Source: Azolla caroliniana
Taxonomy: Eukaryota; Polypodiophyta
Reading direction: 5' to 3'
Assembly (NCBI GenBank): GCA_043228905.1
Contig: JBHGNT010000022.1
Span: 2,046,001 to 2,110,000, forward strand
DNA length: 64,000 nucleotides
The position numbers and the translations under genes are program-made. The notes beneath the pieces are model-generated. The model was given only the letters and a program-made list of their open reading frames with translations, ran no database searches and was not told where the DNA came from. Of the stretch, positions 22,189 to 32,549 are shown one piece after another (positions within the stretch are counted from its first letter, which is position 1; each line of letters starts with the position of its first letter).

Positions 22189-22653
22189 TGTCACAAAAAT
22201 GCTCGCGTGCGTGTGCTACTTGAGTGGGACCACCAAGGTTTTGGACTATGGAGGACGTTCGCGAAGTTAAAAGACAATGGTGTGGATGTTTGAGTCGAGG
22301 AAGACAATGTCACACTTGAAAAGATTAAGAAAATTGATACACTTGAGAGAAGATGATTAATTAGAAAAAGATAAATGAGAGTATTATATTGATGATGATG
22401 GTGATGGTGATATCACATATTGAGCCCCCCCTTACACAAGCCTTACAAGGGTATTTATAGGTCTATCCATGCTTCTAACATGCACAAAACCATGGTCTTG
22501 GACCCTTGGTTTTTGGGCACACTGTTTTTCTTGTGGCATGCACAAAACCATGGGCTTGGAACATGGTTTTGTACGGTTATTTCCTATGCCTTTTGAATAT
22601 GAAAATAAATACATAACATTTAAAGTACTTGGTAGTAGCCCTAATGGTAAGAT
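22189..22653 (-). repeat. LTR of gag-only element (5' LTR, truncated)
   Basis: Closely matches 18966-19427 or so, then diverges after AATGGTAAGAT; the outer ~155 bp are missing. Confidence 0.8.
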
Positions 22654-22739
22654 GGGAATAGAAAGATGGGACTCAAAGCAAGATGGGAATAGAAAGTTAC
22701 TGAAAACATGAGGGAATCTCATTTAGAGATAGAAAAATT

Positions 22740-23350
22740 TTAAGAGCCTAGTGTGAGAAAGCGAATCAGAGCACAAGAAGCATTGCTCCGGAATGACCTC
22801 GATGACGAAGACGCAGAACCAATGGCATTATCTGCAGATGCGAAGGACTAGCTGCAAAAGAACGGGCTCGAAGGCTTCATCCGAGTAGCTGAAGCTCCAC
22901 CACACAAGGAATTAGAGAAAGTCGCCAAAACAATCGATGTTGAAGGCATCTCAAATGCTACCATCTAGGCCACAATTGAGCTTCAATCTGAGGGCCTCCA
23001 GTCCAAGGAGAATCTTTCCACGGAAATTCTAGACGAATACTTCGGTAAGTTCTCCATCGCCACCAAGGCCTACCGGACGTAAGGAGGGGAGAAGGTGTTG
23101 TTCTGGGAAATCGCGAAGGTTCTGCTAGAGTATGGGTTTGTGCACCCACAACTCCTAGCAATGCCAAAGAATAGAGCTAGCTTCATCATTGCATCAGTTG
23201 AAGGCTTGTGGCTCAATTGGCCGCTCATTACAACGGACTCCCTCCGGATAGCAATCGCTGCAGTGGCAGACGGAAAGAAGGCTTGGACCAGAGTTGCACA
23301 GTGGTTGATGATCCTCACACTGCCACAACTCACCATCAAGCCCAACAAGA
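22740..23350 (+). pseudogene. long ORF of unknown function, part 1 (probably Gypsy B)
   Basis: In plus, a frame with a few TAG/TAA stops encodes a globular-looking domain: L-F-W-E-I-A-K-V-L-L-E-Y-G-F-V-H-P-Q-L, then A-S-F-I-I-A-S-V-E-G-L-W-L-N-W-P-L and A-W-T-R-V-A-Q-W-L. I do not recognise the family. Copia D interrupts it at 23350; the same frame resumes after 28775 with K-R-G-R-T-E-M-M-P-Q-Q-P-S. Its strand and place downstream of the Gypsy B integrase suggest an additional ORF between pol and the 3' LTR. It could instead belong to a separate old element. Confidence 0.55.
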
Positions 23351-23931
23351 TGACGAGAAATCAAGGCTCCTTTTGCACAACGCTCGGCCACAACCGAGCG
23401 TAGGATCATACACAGAAAGCGGGAAAGAAAACACGACACGAAGAAGAGAAGAGTACGCGGGATGTTTACGTGGAAAACCCCAAACTAGGGTAAAAAACCA
23501 CGGCAGCCCACAGGCTGCAAACTATCACTATGTTAGAATGTACAACAATGAGTTCATAGAGGCAACGACCTCGTGCTCACGATCTTCGCCACAGGCGGCG
23601 GTTACAACAGAGGCAACGACCTCTTTCTCTCTCTCTCTCTCTGTACACAGTTACGCGCTCTCTCACTCCTTGCACCAACAAGAATGACAACAACAGTTAC
23701 TAGAAGTTTGCCCTAAGTCATATTTATACTAATATGACTTTTCGGCTATTTACAAATATAGCCTCGATGGACTCTCAGAAACATATTTACGAATATGTCT
23801 CTTCATCCGGTGAGCATTCCTCACCGGGTCTGCACCATCCGGCTCTCCGTAGCCGGGTACTCCTCATCCGGTCTTCACCGGGTCTGCATTGTTCTTCTCC
23901 CTTCCCATCCGGAGGGACTTGTCTCCCAACA
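23351..23931 (-). repeat. Copia D 3' LTR
   Basis: A 581-bp repeat beginning TGACGAGAAATCAAGGCTCC and ending CCCAACA. It has a perfect CGCTCGG/CCGAGCG hairpin (23381-23400) and a TATA-like element (minus TATAAATA) near 23722. Confidence 0.9.
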
Positions 23932-23941
23932 AACTCCCCCT

Positions 23942-25976
23942 TCACTCCGGCATGGGGTGTATTACTAGTCTGATCCTCTTCCGGCATGCATCCAGCTTGT
24001 CAGGTATCAGAACTTTGGTCAGCATATCTGACCCGTTCTCGGCCGTGTGGATCTTCGTTAGTGCGAACTCCTGGTCATCTACTCTTTCTCGGATCCAGTG
24101 ATATCTTCGCTGGATATGCTTCGTCCGGGAATGGTAGGCCGCATTCTTAGCAAGATGGATGGCACTTTGACTGTCGCAATAGAGCCAGTATTCATCTTGT
24201 CGGATACCGAGCTCTCCGATGAAGTCCTTCATCCATAAGATTTCCTTGCCGGCTTCCACAGCTGCCATGTACTCTGCCTCCATGGTTGACAATGCAACCA
24301 TCTTCTGCAGCCTCGACTGCCACGAAACAGCTCTCCCTGCATATGTCATTACATACTCGGATGTAGACCGGCTGGTATCCACATTAGCCGACATGTCCAA
24401 ATCGGTGAAACCGTCAAGTTGAGGTTTTCCGGAGCCGAATCGGAGACACATATTTGAAGTGCCCTTCAAATACCGGAGTATCCATTTGACCGCGTTCCAG
24501 TGCTCCTTGCCGGGATTGCTCATAAACCGGCTCACCACTCCGACTGCGTATCCTATATCCGGTCGGGTACACACCATTGCGTACATCAAGCTCCCGACGG
24601 CAGAGGCATATGGAATCTTCATCATATCCGCCTTCTCTGCTTTCGTCTTCGGGCTTTGCTTACCGGATAGCCTACAGTTTGCCGGGATTGCTCATAAACC
24701 GGCTCACCACTCCGACTGCGTATCCTATATCCGGTCGGGTACACACCATTGCGTACATCAAGCTCCCGACGGCAGAGGCATATGGAATCTTCATCATATC
24801 CGCCTTCTCTGCTTTCGTCTTCGGGCTTTGCTTACCGGATAGCCTACAGTTTGCCGGAAGTGTCGATTTGACCGGTTTCGCATCTGACATGTTGAACCGG
24901 TGAAGCACCTTTGTCACGTACATTTCCTGTGACAGCCATAATTGCTTCACTGACCGGTTCCGGATAATATGCATCCCCAACATCTGTCTTGCTGGACCCA
25001 AGTCTTTCATTGAGAAGGTCCGGTTGAGGGCCTTCTTCAGCATCCGTATTTTGACTTGGTCCCATCCGACGATCAACATGTCATCCACATACAGAAGGAG
25101 TATCAAGAAGTCGCCTCCTTCAAACTTCTTCACAAACACGCAGTGATCGGCCTGCATCTTGTGGTACCCTTGGTCGGCCATGAAGGAGTCGAACTTCTGG
25201 TACCATTGACGGGGAGCCTGCTTTAGTCCGTACAGGCTCTTCTTCAGCCGGCATACCAGGTTCTCCTTCCCTTTCTCCACAAATCCCTCCGGTTGCTACA
25301 TGTAGATTTCCTCTTCGAGGTCGCCGTGAAGGAATGTTGTCTTCACGTCCAACTGTTCTACCTCGAGGTCCATGCTTGCCGCTATACTCAGCACCGTTTG
25401 GATGGAGGTCATCTTTACTACCAGGGAAAATATCTCGTCGAAGTCCACGCCCTTCTTCTGCTAGAACCCCTTCACCACTATCCTGGCTTTGTATCTTGGG
25501 GGGTTGCCGGCATCTCCCGGTTTCAATTTGTACACCCACTTGTTTCGGAGTGCCCGCTTTCCTTTCGGCAACTCCACCAATTCGTACGTATGGTTCTCAT
25601 GCAGGGAATCCATCTCATCCTGCATGGCACTTAACCATTTGCGGCTATGGGTGTCATCCTTCTCTTCTTCGAAGCTTTCTGGCTCCCCCTCATCGGTTAG
25701 CAGCACATGCTCTACATCCGGAAATCTCCGGGGGGGCCTTCTCTCTCTGAGAGGATATCTCCGTCTTCGGGCTTCGGTAACCGGCTCCTCCATTTGCTCT
25801 TCATCCGAATCCGATTTGGGGTCTTGGCCGGTTCCGGATTCGGCTTCCTCTACTTCTTCTTCAGCCTGTTCGGTATCCTCACCGTATCCGGCTGGTTCTT
25901 CGAGTGCTAACCGGTCTCTCGCCGGTTGGGTCTGCTCATCATAGAATCGATCCTTACCGGTCGACTCGGAGTTCAT
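23942..25976 (-). pseudogene. Copia D reverse transcriptase and RNase H
   Basis: The region reads from the integrase-RT linker through RT (G-L-K-Q-A-P-R-Q-W-Y; L-L-Y-V-D-D-M-L-I-V-G) to RNase H (S-T-M-E-A-E-Y-M; Y-C-D-S-Q-S-A-I-H-L). In-frame TAG codons near 25461 (K-G-F-stop-Q/K) and 25299 (I-Y-M-stop-Q-P-E-G) stand where Copia C has CAG. The 172-bp duplication at 24507 repeats the S-A-V-G-S-L-M-Y-A-M-V segment and shifts the frame by one base. The catalytic Y-V-D-D is unchanged, so the damage is confined to stops and the duplication. Confidence 0.9.
24507..24857. repeat. 172-bp tandem duplication inside Copia D
   Basis: The bases from about 24507 to 24678 are repeated immediately at 24679-24850. 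The 7-mer TTGCCGG stands at 24507, 24679 and 24851, exactly 172 bp apart each time, marking microhomology at the breakpoints. The two copies look near identical, so the duplication is recent. Confidence 0.9.
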
Positions 25977-25994
25977 TATCTTCTTCTCCGACTC

Positions 25995-28160
25995 CTAGTC
26001 AGTGAGCGTCTTGTCCTCCATGAAGATAATATCTCGACTCCAGAATACCTTCTTGTCGACCAGGTCCCACACTCGGTAGCCGAACTCATCGTCACCGTAA
26101 CCGAGGAATATGCATGGCCGGGTCTTTGGATCTAACTTTCCTCTCCGGTCCTTAGCTACATGCACGTACGCGAGACACCCGAACACCTTCAGATGCCGGT
26201 AGGATACTTCCTTACCGGTCCACACTCTTTGTGGCGTGTCTCCGTCCAAGGGTACTGAGGGTGATCTATTTATCACATATGTCGTCGTCGACAATGCCTC
26301 AGCCCAAAACTTCTTGGGTAGTTTTGCGTGCACTAGCATACTCCGGACCCTCTCCATTATGGTCCGGTTCATCCTCTCGGCCAGTCCGTTTAGTTCCGGC
26401 GTCTTCGGCACGGTAAATTCGAGCCGGATTCCCTTCGAGCGGCAGTACTCCTCGAACTGCCCCCGGTATTCTCCTCCGTTATCTGCTCGAACCGCCTTCA
26501 GCTTCCGGCCTATTTCTCTTTCCACTCTCGCGTGGAGCTCTTTGAAGACGGATAGCACCTGATCCTTTGTCTTCAACGGTGTGGCCCACAACTTCCGGCT
26601 GTGGTCATCTATGAATGTCACGAAGTACTGCGCTCCGGCATGTGACTTCGTGTCTACCTGACACACATCTGTATGCACCAACTCCAGCGGTGCATTACGT
26701 CTCATTAGTGGCCTTGGTCGGAAGGAGGCCCGGTTTTGCTTACCTGCCAGACAATCAGTGCACTTCTCCAAGTGCACGTTCTTCACTGGAATGAGGTTGT
26801 CGTCTGCAAGCCTCTTCATCCCCTTCTCGCTCATATGACACAGCCTCTTGTGCCACAGCTCATCGGTAGTGTCGGATGCCACGTTCACTTCTTCCGGACA
26901 TAACCGGGCGTTCATCAGGTACAGTGTGTTGACCTTCCGGACCCGAGCCACAATCAGGCTCCCTTTGCTGAACTTCATGACACCGTACCGGATGCTACCC
27001 GTGTAGCCTTCATCATCTAGCCGACCGGCTGATATCAGGTTCAGACAAACCTCTGAAACGTGTCGGAAATCCTTCAGCAGCAACTTGCATCCGGTTGGTG
27101 TTGTCAGCCACACGTCTCCTATGCCGAGAATTCGGCATGTTCCTTCATTCCCCATCTGGACACAGCCGTGATCACTGGTTGAGTAGGATGAGAAGCATTT
27201 CCGGTCCGGGGTAAGGTGGAACGACGCTCCGGAGTCTACCACCCAGGTCATCTCGTCGCCGGCAAGGTTTATCTCACTCTCCTCGGTGATGAGCATCAAC
27301 TCTTCTTCACTTGCCGCAATTGCCATCGTTCCCTTCCGGTCCGGCCCCCTCCGGTCTTTACCGTTCCAGTCTGGGGTCTGCTTCGAATCAGTACCGTCGG
27401 TTTCCTTGTCTTTTCGGAAATGCCGACAGTTCTTTTGGAAGTGTCCCGGCTTGCCACAATAGAAGCAAGTAGGCCTTCCCCTTGACTTTGACCGTGTCCC
27501 CAACTTCTCCCGGTTCTGGGGAATACGGTTTCTATGTCTTCCACGTTCCGATTCGGTAAGGAGCGCTTTGGAGTCGGAGCTCGTATCTTTATCTTTCCGA
27601 AGCGCCTCCTCATCTAGCAAGCTCGACTTTACTCTTGCTAGGGATAACCGTTTCCCTTCCGGCCCGACATTGCCCAAGGTGACAACCAACGTCTCCCAGC
27701 TATCTGGGAGGGAACCAAGCAGGAGTAGTGCTAGTACCTCATCGGCGAGAGGTACCTCCAATGATGTTGCCTGGTGTATCAGCCCTTGGAAGGCATTCAT
27801 GTGCTCCGCCATGCTGGAGCCGTCTTGGTACCGGAGTCTTACTAGCTTCCGGAATACCGAAACCTGATTAACAGCATTTTTGTTTTGAAACATTATGCCG
27901 ATCTTCTCCCAGAGCTCATGAGCCTTGCTCTCTTCATTGAAGTTGTTGTACAGGCTCATGTCGATGAAGCATCGTATGTACGCCGTTGTCTTCATGTGCA
28001 TCACCTCCCATATCGCGGTGTCGATTTTGTCCAGTCTCTTGTCCCCGAACTGAACCGGCAGCCAGAGGTCTTTAACCACGAGCATGTCCCTCATCTTCGA
28101 CTTCCACACCGAATAGTTGGAGCCGGTGAGATTGAACATGCCACCAAACGATTCGTCCAT
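25995..28160 (-). pseudogene. Copia D Gag, protease and integrase (open for 721 aa)
   Basis: This frame is open from ATG 28160 to a TAG at 25995-25997 where Copia C has TGG (D-W-E-S-E). It encodes Gag starting MDESFGGMFNLTGSNYSVWK, a CCHC knuckle (C-F-Y-C-G-K-P-G-H-F-Q-K-N-C), retropepsin (V-V-D-S-G-A-S), HHCC finger and the D-D-E integrase core (H-T-D-V-C; R-A-D-N-G-G-E-Y; L-N-G-L-A-E-R). From S-D-S-K-A-L-L-T-E-S-E-R-G-R onward it is very close to Copia C; before that point identity is low. It could still yield Gag-protease-integrase but not RT. Confidence 0.9.
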
Positions 28161-28175
28161 TTTCTGTGTTGTTAT

Positions 28176-28187
28176 GCTCTGATACCA
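28176..28187 (-). other. Copia D primer-binding site
   Basis: TGGTATCAGAGC on the minus strand, two bases from the 5' LTR. Confidence 0.9.
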
Positions 28188-28189
28188 CT

Positions 28190-28770
28190 TGACAAGAACT
28201 CAAGGCTCCTTTTGCACAACGCTCAGCCACAACCGAGTGTAGGATCATACACAGAAAGCGGGAAAGAAAACACGACACGACGAAGAGAAGAGTACGCAAG
28301 ATGTTTACGTGGAAAACCCCAAACTAGGGTAAAAAACCACGGCAGCCCATAGGCTGCAAACTATCACTATGTTAGAATGTACAACAATGAATTCACAGAG
28401 GCAACGACCTCGTGCTCACGATCTTCGCCACAGGCAGCGGTTACAACAGAGGCAACGACCTCTTTCTCTCTCTCTCTCTCTGTACACAGTTACGCGCTCT
28501 CTCACTCCTTGCACCAACAAGAATGACAACAACAGTTACTAGAAGTTTGCCCTAAGTCATATTTATACTAATATGACTTTTCGGTTATTTACAAATATAG
28601 CCTCGATGGACTCTCAGAAACATATTTACGAATATGTCTCTTCATCCGGTGAGCATTCCTCACCGGGTCTGCACCATCCGGCTCTCCGTAGCCGGGTACT
28701 CCTCATCCGGTCTTCACCGGGTCTGCACTGTTCTTCTCCCTTCCCATCCGGAGGGACCTGTCTCCCAACA
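28190..28770 (-). repeat. Copia D 5' LTR
   Basis: A 581-bp partner of 23351-23931 with about 14 substitutions and no length change. Confidence 0.95.
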
Positions 28771-28775
28771 CAAGA

Positions 28776-30990
28776 GAGGAAGAACGGAAATGATGCCGCA
28801 GCAGCCGTCGAAGAGGCAGCAACTGCTTGCCAAGCATACCCCCAGCTGGGCTGAAAAAGAGTCATGGCGTTCCAAAACACCCCCAGCGGCTATGAGAGGA
28901 GCACTTCCTAGACCATCAAAACCCATTCGCATTAAGCTGAAACGGCAAGATACGACGTAAGGGTAGCCGACCGGCAAGAACCACCAGAATATTGTTGACG
29001 AGGAGGAGCTGGCAGAAGAAGAGGAGTCGTCTCTACTGAGATACCAACACCTACGTCCGATTGAGGAAGACATGGATGGATTGGGTCCAATATTGGATAG
29101 AACACCGACCATCATCTCAACAGTGGTGGAGCCAAGGCCGGTGGAGAGCGCGGACATGGCAAGTCCAAAAGCGGTTCAAACGGTTCAGCCGGAACCAAAA
29201 CTAGAAAGGCATACTCAACTAGGACAAGCCTATCAACAAACAAATGAGGTAGGCAACCGACTGGAGAAGTTGAGGGGTCCGGAAGATGATATGCAAGAAG
29301 AACTGGCGGTTCTTACATTCGGGGAAACCGGCCCTAAACCGAAGGCAGTGCAGGCATACGTTGCAATCACCCGCCTGTCGGCAACTGCTTGAATGGTCAG
29401 GACAACAGGTCACCAGGGTGGTAGAATGGGTGGATGCAGAACGGAGGGAATGGATGAGTAGGTCCACATAGGCAGAGAAGACAACGGCAATAGCCGGACA
29501 ATTGGCGGAGGCCTAGAGCCGTATTCAGACATTGGAGGAAGAGTTGCAATGGGCCAAGGAATTGTTGGCCATATAGGCGAATCTAGGCCAAGGCAACCCA
29601 ACGGAGTTGGAAATAGGCGAACCGGACATAGTACTAGTAGAGGTTCGAAGGAAGGAACCAGTTGCGGACATGGTACCAGAGAAAGAAAGAAAATGGGATA
29701 GAGAAAGAGAAATTTTGAAGGACAAATTGGCCGCACAAGCGGCAATGAAGGAAAAAGAAAAGCAATTACGCAAGGCAACCGAAGATGAAAAATGGAGAAT
29801 GGAGGAAAGTCTCCAAAGATTACAAAGCAACATGGACCAGCTGAAAGAGGAAAAGGACGGGCTACAACAAGAAAAGGACAAGCTCCGGAGCATGGCAGAA
29901 ACCGAAATTGAAAGACGCAAGGAGGAGCTCCGACAGCAGAAAGATCGGGACGGTCAGTTGCTTGCGCAATCAAACCGATGACTGAAGGAGAAAACTAAGG
30001 ATTTCGAGAAGTTGTACCGGGAGCAAAAGGAGCTCGAAAAGGAGTATGACCGGCAGTGCGAGAAGTTCAAGGAAGCCCACACGGAAGTGAAAAACAAAAT
30101 GGAGGCTCTAGCGGTGCAAGAGAAGGTGCTAGCAGAAACAACAACAAACCTATTGGAGGACGCATCGAAGGAATGGATGGAGTTGCTGATGGAGCATAAC
30201 CGGGTAGTAGAATGGTTGAAGGTTGTATTGGATGAAGTGCAGACGACGTAGCAGACCCAAGCATTGAACTATGAGATCCAGGCAATAGTCGTCGCACAGT
30301 TGATCAAATAGCTAAAGCAAGAAAAGTAGGCCACGGAGGAGAAAGTATAGGTGGGGATTAAAAGAATCTGGATGATTGTCGAAGGCCAATGGGAACGGAT
30401 GCAAGCAACATTGGACAAGTGTTCCGCGACTGTATGGAACCAATGGTCAAAGTAGGCAGCTGAACTCCAAATCCTCTGTGCCAATGCAGAGAACCGGAAG
30501 AAATCTAGGGACAACTTCTATAACATGGACTCGAAAGCATTATCACAATCCAAGAGGAGTTGTCAGAATATTTCTACGCCATGGGTTAGGTACAAATAGA
30601 CAGGGTCTAGAAGCTGTTGGAGGAGATTGAAGATGACCAATTGTAGGTAACGCTGGAGTTGGAAGCCTATGAACGGGAGAGAAGGCGAAAAGCAGATGAG
30701 GAGAGGGCAGAACAAGTAAATATCAGTGATGAAGACCAACAAGCGGAGCCGGCTACTTCAACAAGCACAAGACAAAGTCACAATTGGAACCTTAGCCGAA
30801 GATGCGGATAGAAGAGCAAGAGTCGCAAACGGATCAGTCGGAGATGCAACCGGAGCAGCGGATGGAGCAAGCACCCAAGCAACAATGGGAAGAAAATGAG
30901 CAACCAATGACTAATACAAATCATCGATGACAATAGTAGTTTGCAAAAGAAGAAGAGTGGTCGGTACTGGTTGACCAAGACATCCTGGAC
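28776..30990 (+). pseudogene. long coiled-coil ORF, part 2 (probably Gypsy B)
   Basis: This continues the frame of 22740-23350 across the Copia D target site. A basic, Pro-rich stretch (28790-28960) and an acidic stretch (E-E-E-L-A-E-E-E-E-S-S) lead to long heptad-rich helices (29607-29981 and 30012-30251; runs such as K-E-K-E-K-Q-L-R-K-A-T-E-D-E-K-W and L-K-E-E-K-D-G-L-Q-Q-E-K-D-K-L). These predict an extended coiled coil of over 200 residues. Nearly all the breaks are TAG codons. No enzymatic motif is visible. A structural, Gag-like or accessory role is a guess from shape and position only. Confidence 0.5.
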
Positions 30991-31199
30991 ATACTCAAGG
31001 AGGAATAGAGGAGCTGACCCATGGGTTCGACGTCCAAGGCACTGTCCCATGGACGTGCCATGTGTTTGGCCTAAGAAGAGAGTATGTTCAGGAGGTCTGA
31101 ACAAGGAAGCCGGATATTAGATATTAGAATATTAGAATATTAAGTAGTGACGGATCCGGATGGATGTACTGATCCGGAACCACACCGTTTTGTACATTG

Positions 31200-31330
31200 T
31201 GTTGGCATAAAAGGCCGACTCCTTCCACTTTGTATCCTAGTGTGAACTCGTCCAAAGAGTTAGGGCTTAGTATATAAGAAATAACCTAACGTTGTAAAGA
31301 AGAACCTCTTGATCATCTTGTAAATTGAGT

Positions 31331-31364
<34 letters not shown>

Positions 31365-31522
31365 AAATGCAATAATAGAGCTTCCATTAAAGCTTAAACC
31401 GTGTCTATTTTCTGTTATATCTTCTTTTCTCCATTCAGTGTAGTTTGTTGAACACATACGATAGGTCCTCACACACACACACACACACACACATTTACAT
31501 TTCCGCACATATATGCTCTTCA
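31200..31522 (+). repeat. Copia E 5' LTR
   Basis: A 323-bp repeat beginning TGTTGGCATAAAAGGCC, with TATA-like AGTATATAAG near 31269, an (AG)n run (31332-31362) and a (CA)n run (about 31470-31493), ending CTCTTCA. Confidence 0.9.
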
Positions 31523-31599
31523 ACTGGTATTAGAGCAAATTGCGGTTCAGCGGCAACGAGCAGTAGAGAAGCTAACAGGAAAAAGACCAAGTCAGTAAA

Positions 31600-32262
31600 A
31601 TGTCACTTTCAAAGAATAACATGGCTTCAACATCTGGAACAGGAACTGAAATCAGAAAATTCGATGGCAAAAACTTTGCCCTGTGGAAGGAGATGATGCA
31701 GGACGTGTTGATCATCAGAAGACAAGTCGAAGCCATTTGACACAGTGAAAAACCTGCCTCGATGAGAGCCAAAGAGTGGAGATCTACAGACGAAATCGCA
31801 CGCTCCACCATCATAATGCATTTGGCCGAAAACGTCTACTTCAATATAGCAAAAGAGACGATAGTGTTCTCATTGTGGGAGAAGCTACAAGCCGTGTACA
31901 AGAAAAAGTCCTCATCTTCAAAACTGATTTTGATCAAACAATTGTTCAACATTATGATGAGAGAGATTGATCCGGCTACCTCCCACATCAACACCTTCAC
32001 TCGGGTGTTGTCAGAACTCTCCTCACAAGGGATAAACTTCGAAGAAGAAGTGAAAGCCCTTGCCCTCCTATCGAGCTTGCCGGCGAGTTGGGAGGTATTC
32101 TGCACAACATACGCCAATAGCCAACCAATCCTAAATCTGGATGAGCAATCGGCCAAGTCCTCACCGAGGACATTCGACGAAAATCGATGGGACTCACCAT
32201 TGACGAGTCGGCAGAAGTCTACCACTCAACCGATTGAGTCGATCAAGAGAACAAGCCGATAG
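31600..32262 (+). pseudogene. Copia E gag
   Basis: Starts at ATG 31600 with MSLSKNN and continues F-D-G-K-N-F-A-L-W-K-E-M-M-Q-D-V-L, a typical Copia capsid start. A TGA at about 31738 precedes a 166-codon open stretch (31762-32262) that contains I-V-F-S-L-W-E-K-L-Q-A-V-Y and L-L-S-S-L-P-A-S-W-E. A degraded CCHC knuckle (C-R-K-V-G-H-N-V-S-N-C, first Cys lost) follows near 32345. Confidence 0.8.
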
Positions 32263-32549
32263 AGTAGGTTGACACCATAGACAATCGAAAACGAGGGGAG
32301 AGCAACAGCGGTCGAAATCGAGAACAGGCCGATCGACGAATTCTACACACATTGCAGAAAAGTTGGCCACAATGTTTCCAACTGTTGGTCGATCAAGAGG
32401 AAAGAGAGTGGCCGGCGATCTGAGCGGAATCGAGGAGGACCCAACTCGAACCTCTCTCCAATCGGCAGCCAAATCAACGTTGCAGACACCCGATTAGGAG
32501 AAATTCTCGCCTTTGAGGATTCAATGATTGGAGAAGTCCTCTACAGTAC

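Larger units (their letters stand above)
18966..22653 (-). mobile_element. non-autonomous LTR element with gag only
   Basis: Direct repeats at 18966-19585 and 22189-22653 begin TGTCAC[G/A]AAAATGCTC and flank 2.6 kb without any pol. On the minus strand a purine tract (AATGGGAGAAAT, 19586-19597) precedes the left LTR, so the element runs right to left: 5' LTR, gag-like segment (about 22150-21255), acidic repeat ORF (20967-20056), 3' LTR. The right LTR lacks about 155 bp at its outer end, so no TSD can be recognised. Confidence 0.75.
23351..28770 (-). mobile_element. Copia D, complete but inactivated Ty1/copia element
   Basis: Two 581-bp LTRs, about 2-3% divergent by eye, are flanked by perfect TSDs CAAGA (23346-23350 and 28771-28775). 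A PBS (28176-28187) and a purine tract (GAAGGGGGAGTT, minus, 23932-23943) are present. The pol region is closely related to Copia C, but the first ~200 residues of Gag are quite different. Three TAG stops and a 172-bp tandem duplication break the polyprotein. Confidence 0.95.

Noticed and set aside
30778-31104. 108-codon hydrophobic minus-strand stretch
   Set aside because: It is antisense to the coiled-coil ORF and LTR, Leu/Arg-rich, with no start context or homology that I can see.
31332-31493. (AG)n and (CA)n tracts as a separate regulatory element
   Set aside because: They are ordinary microsatellites inside the Copia E LTR; the partner LTR has shorter versions.
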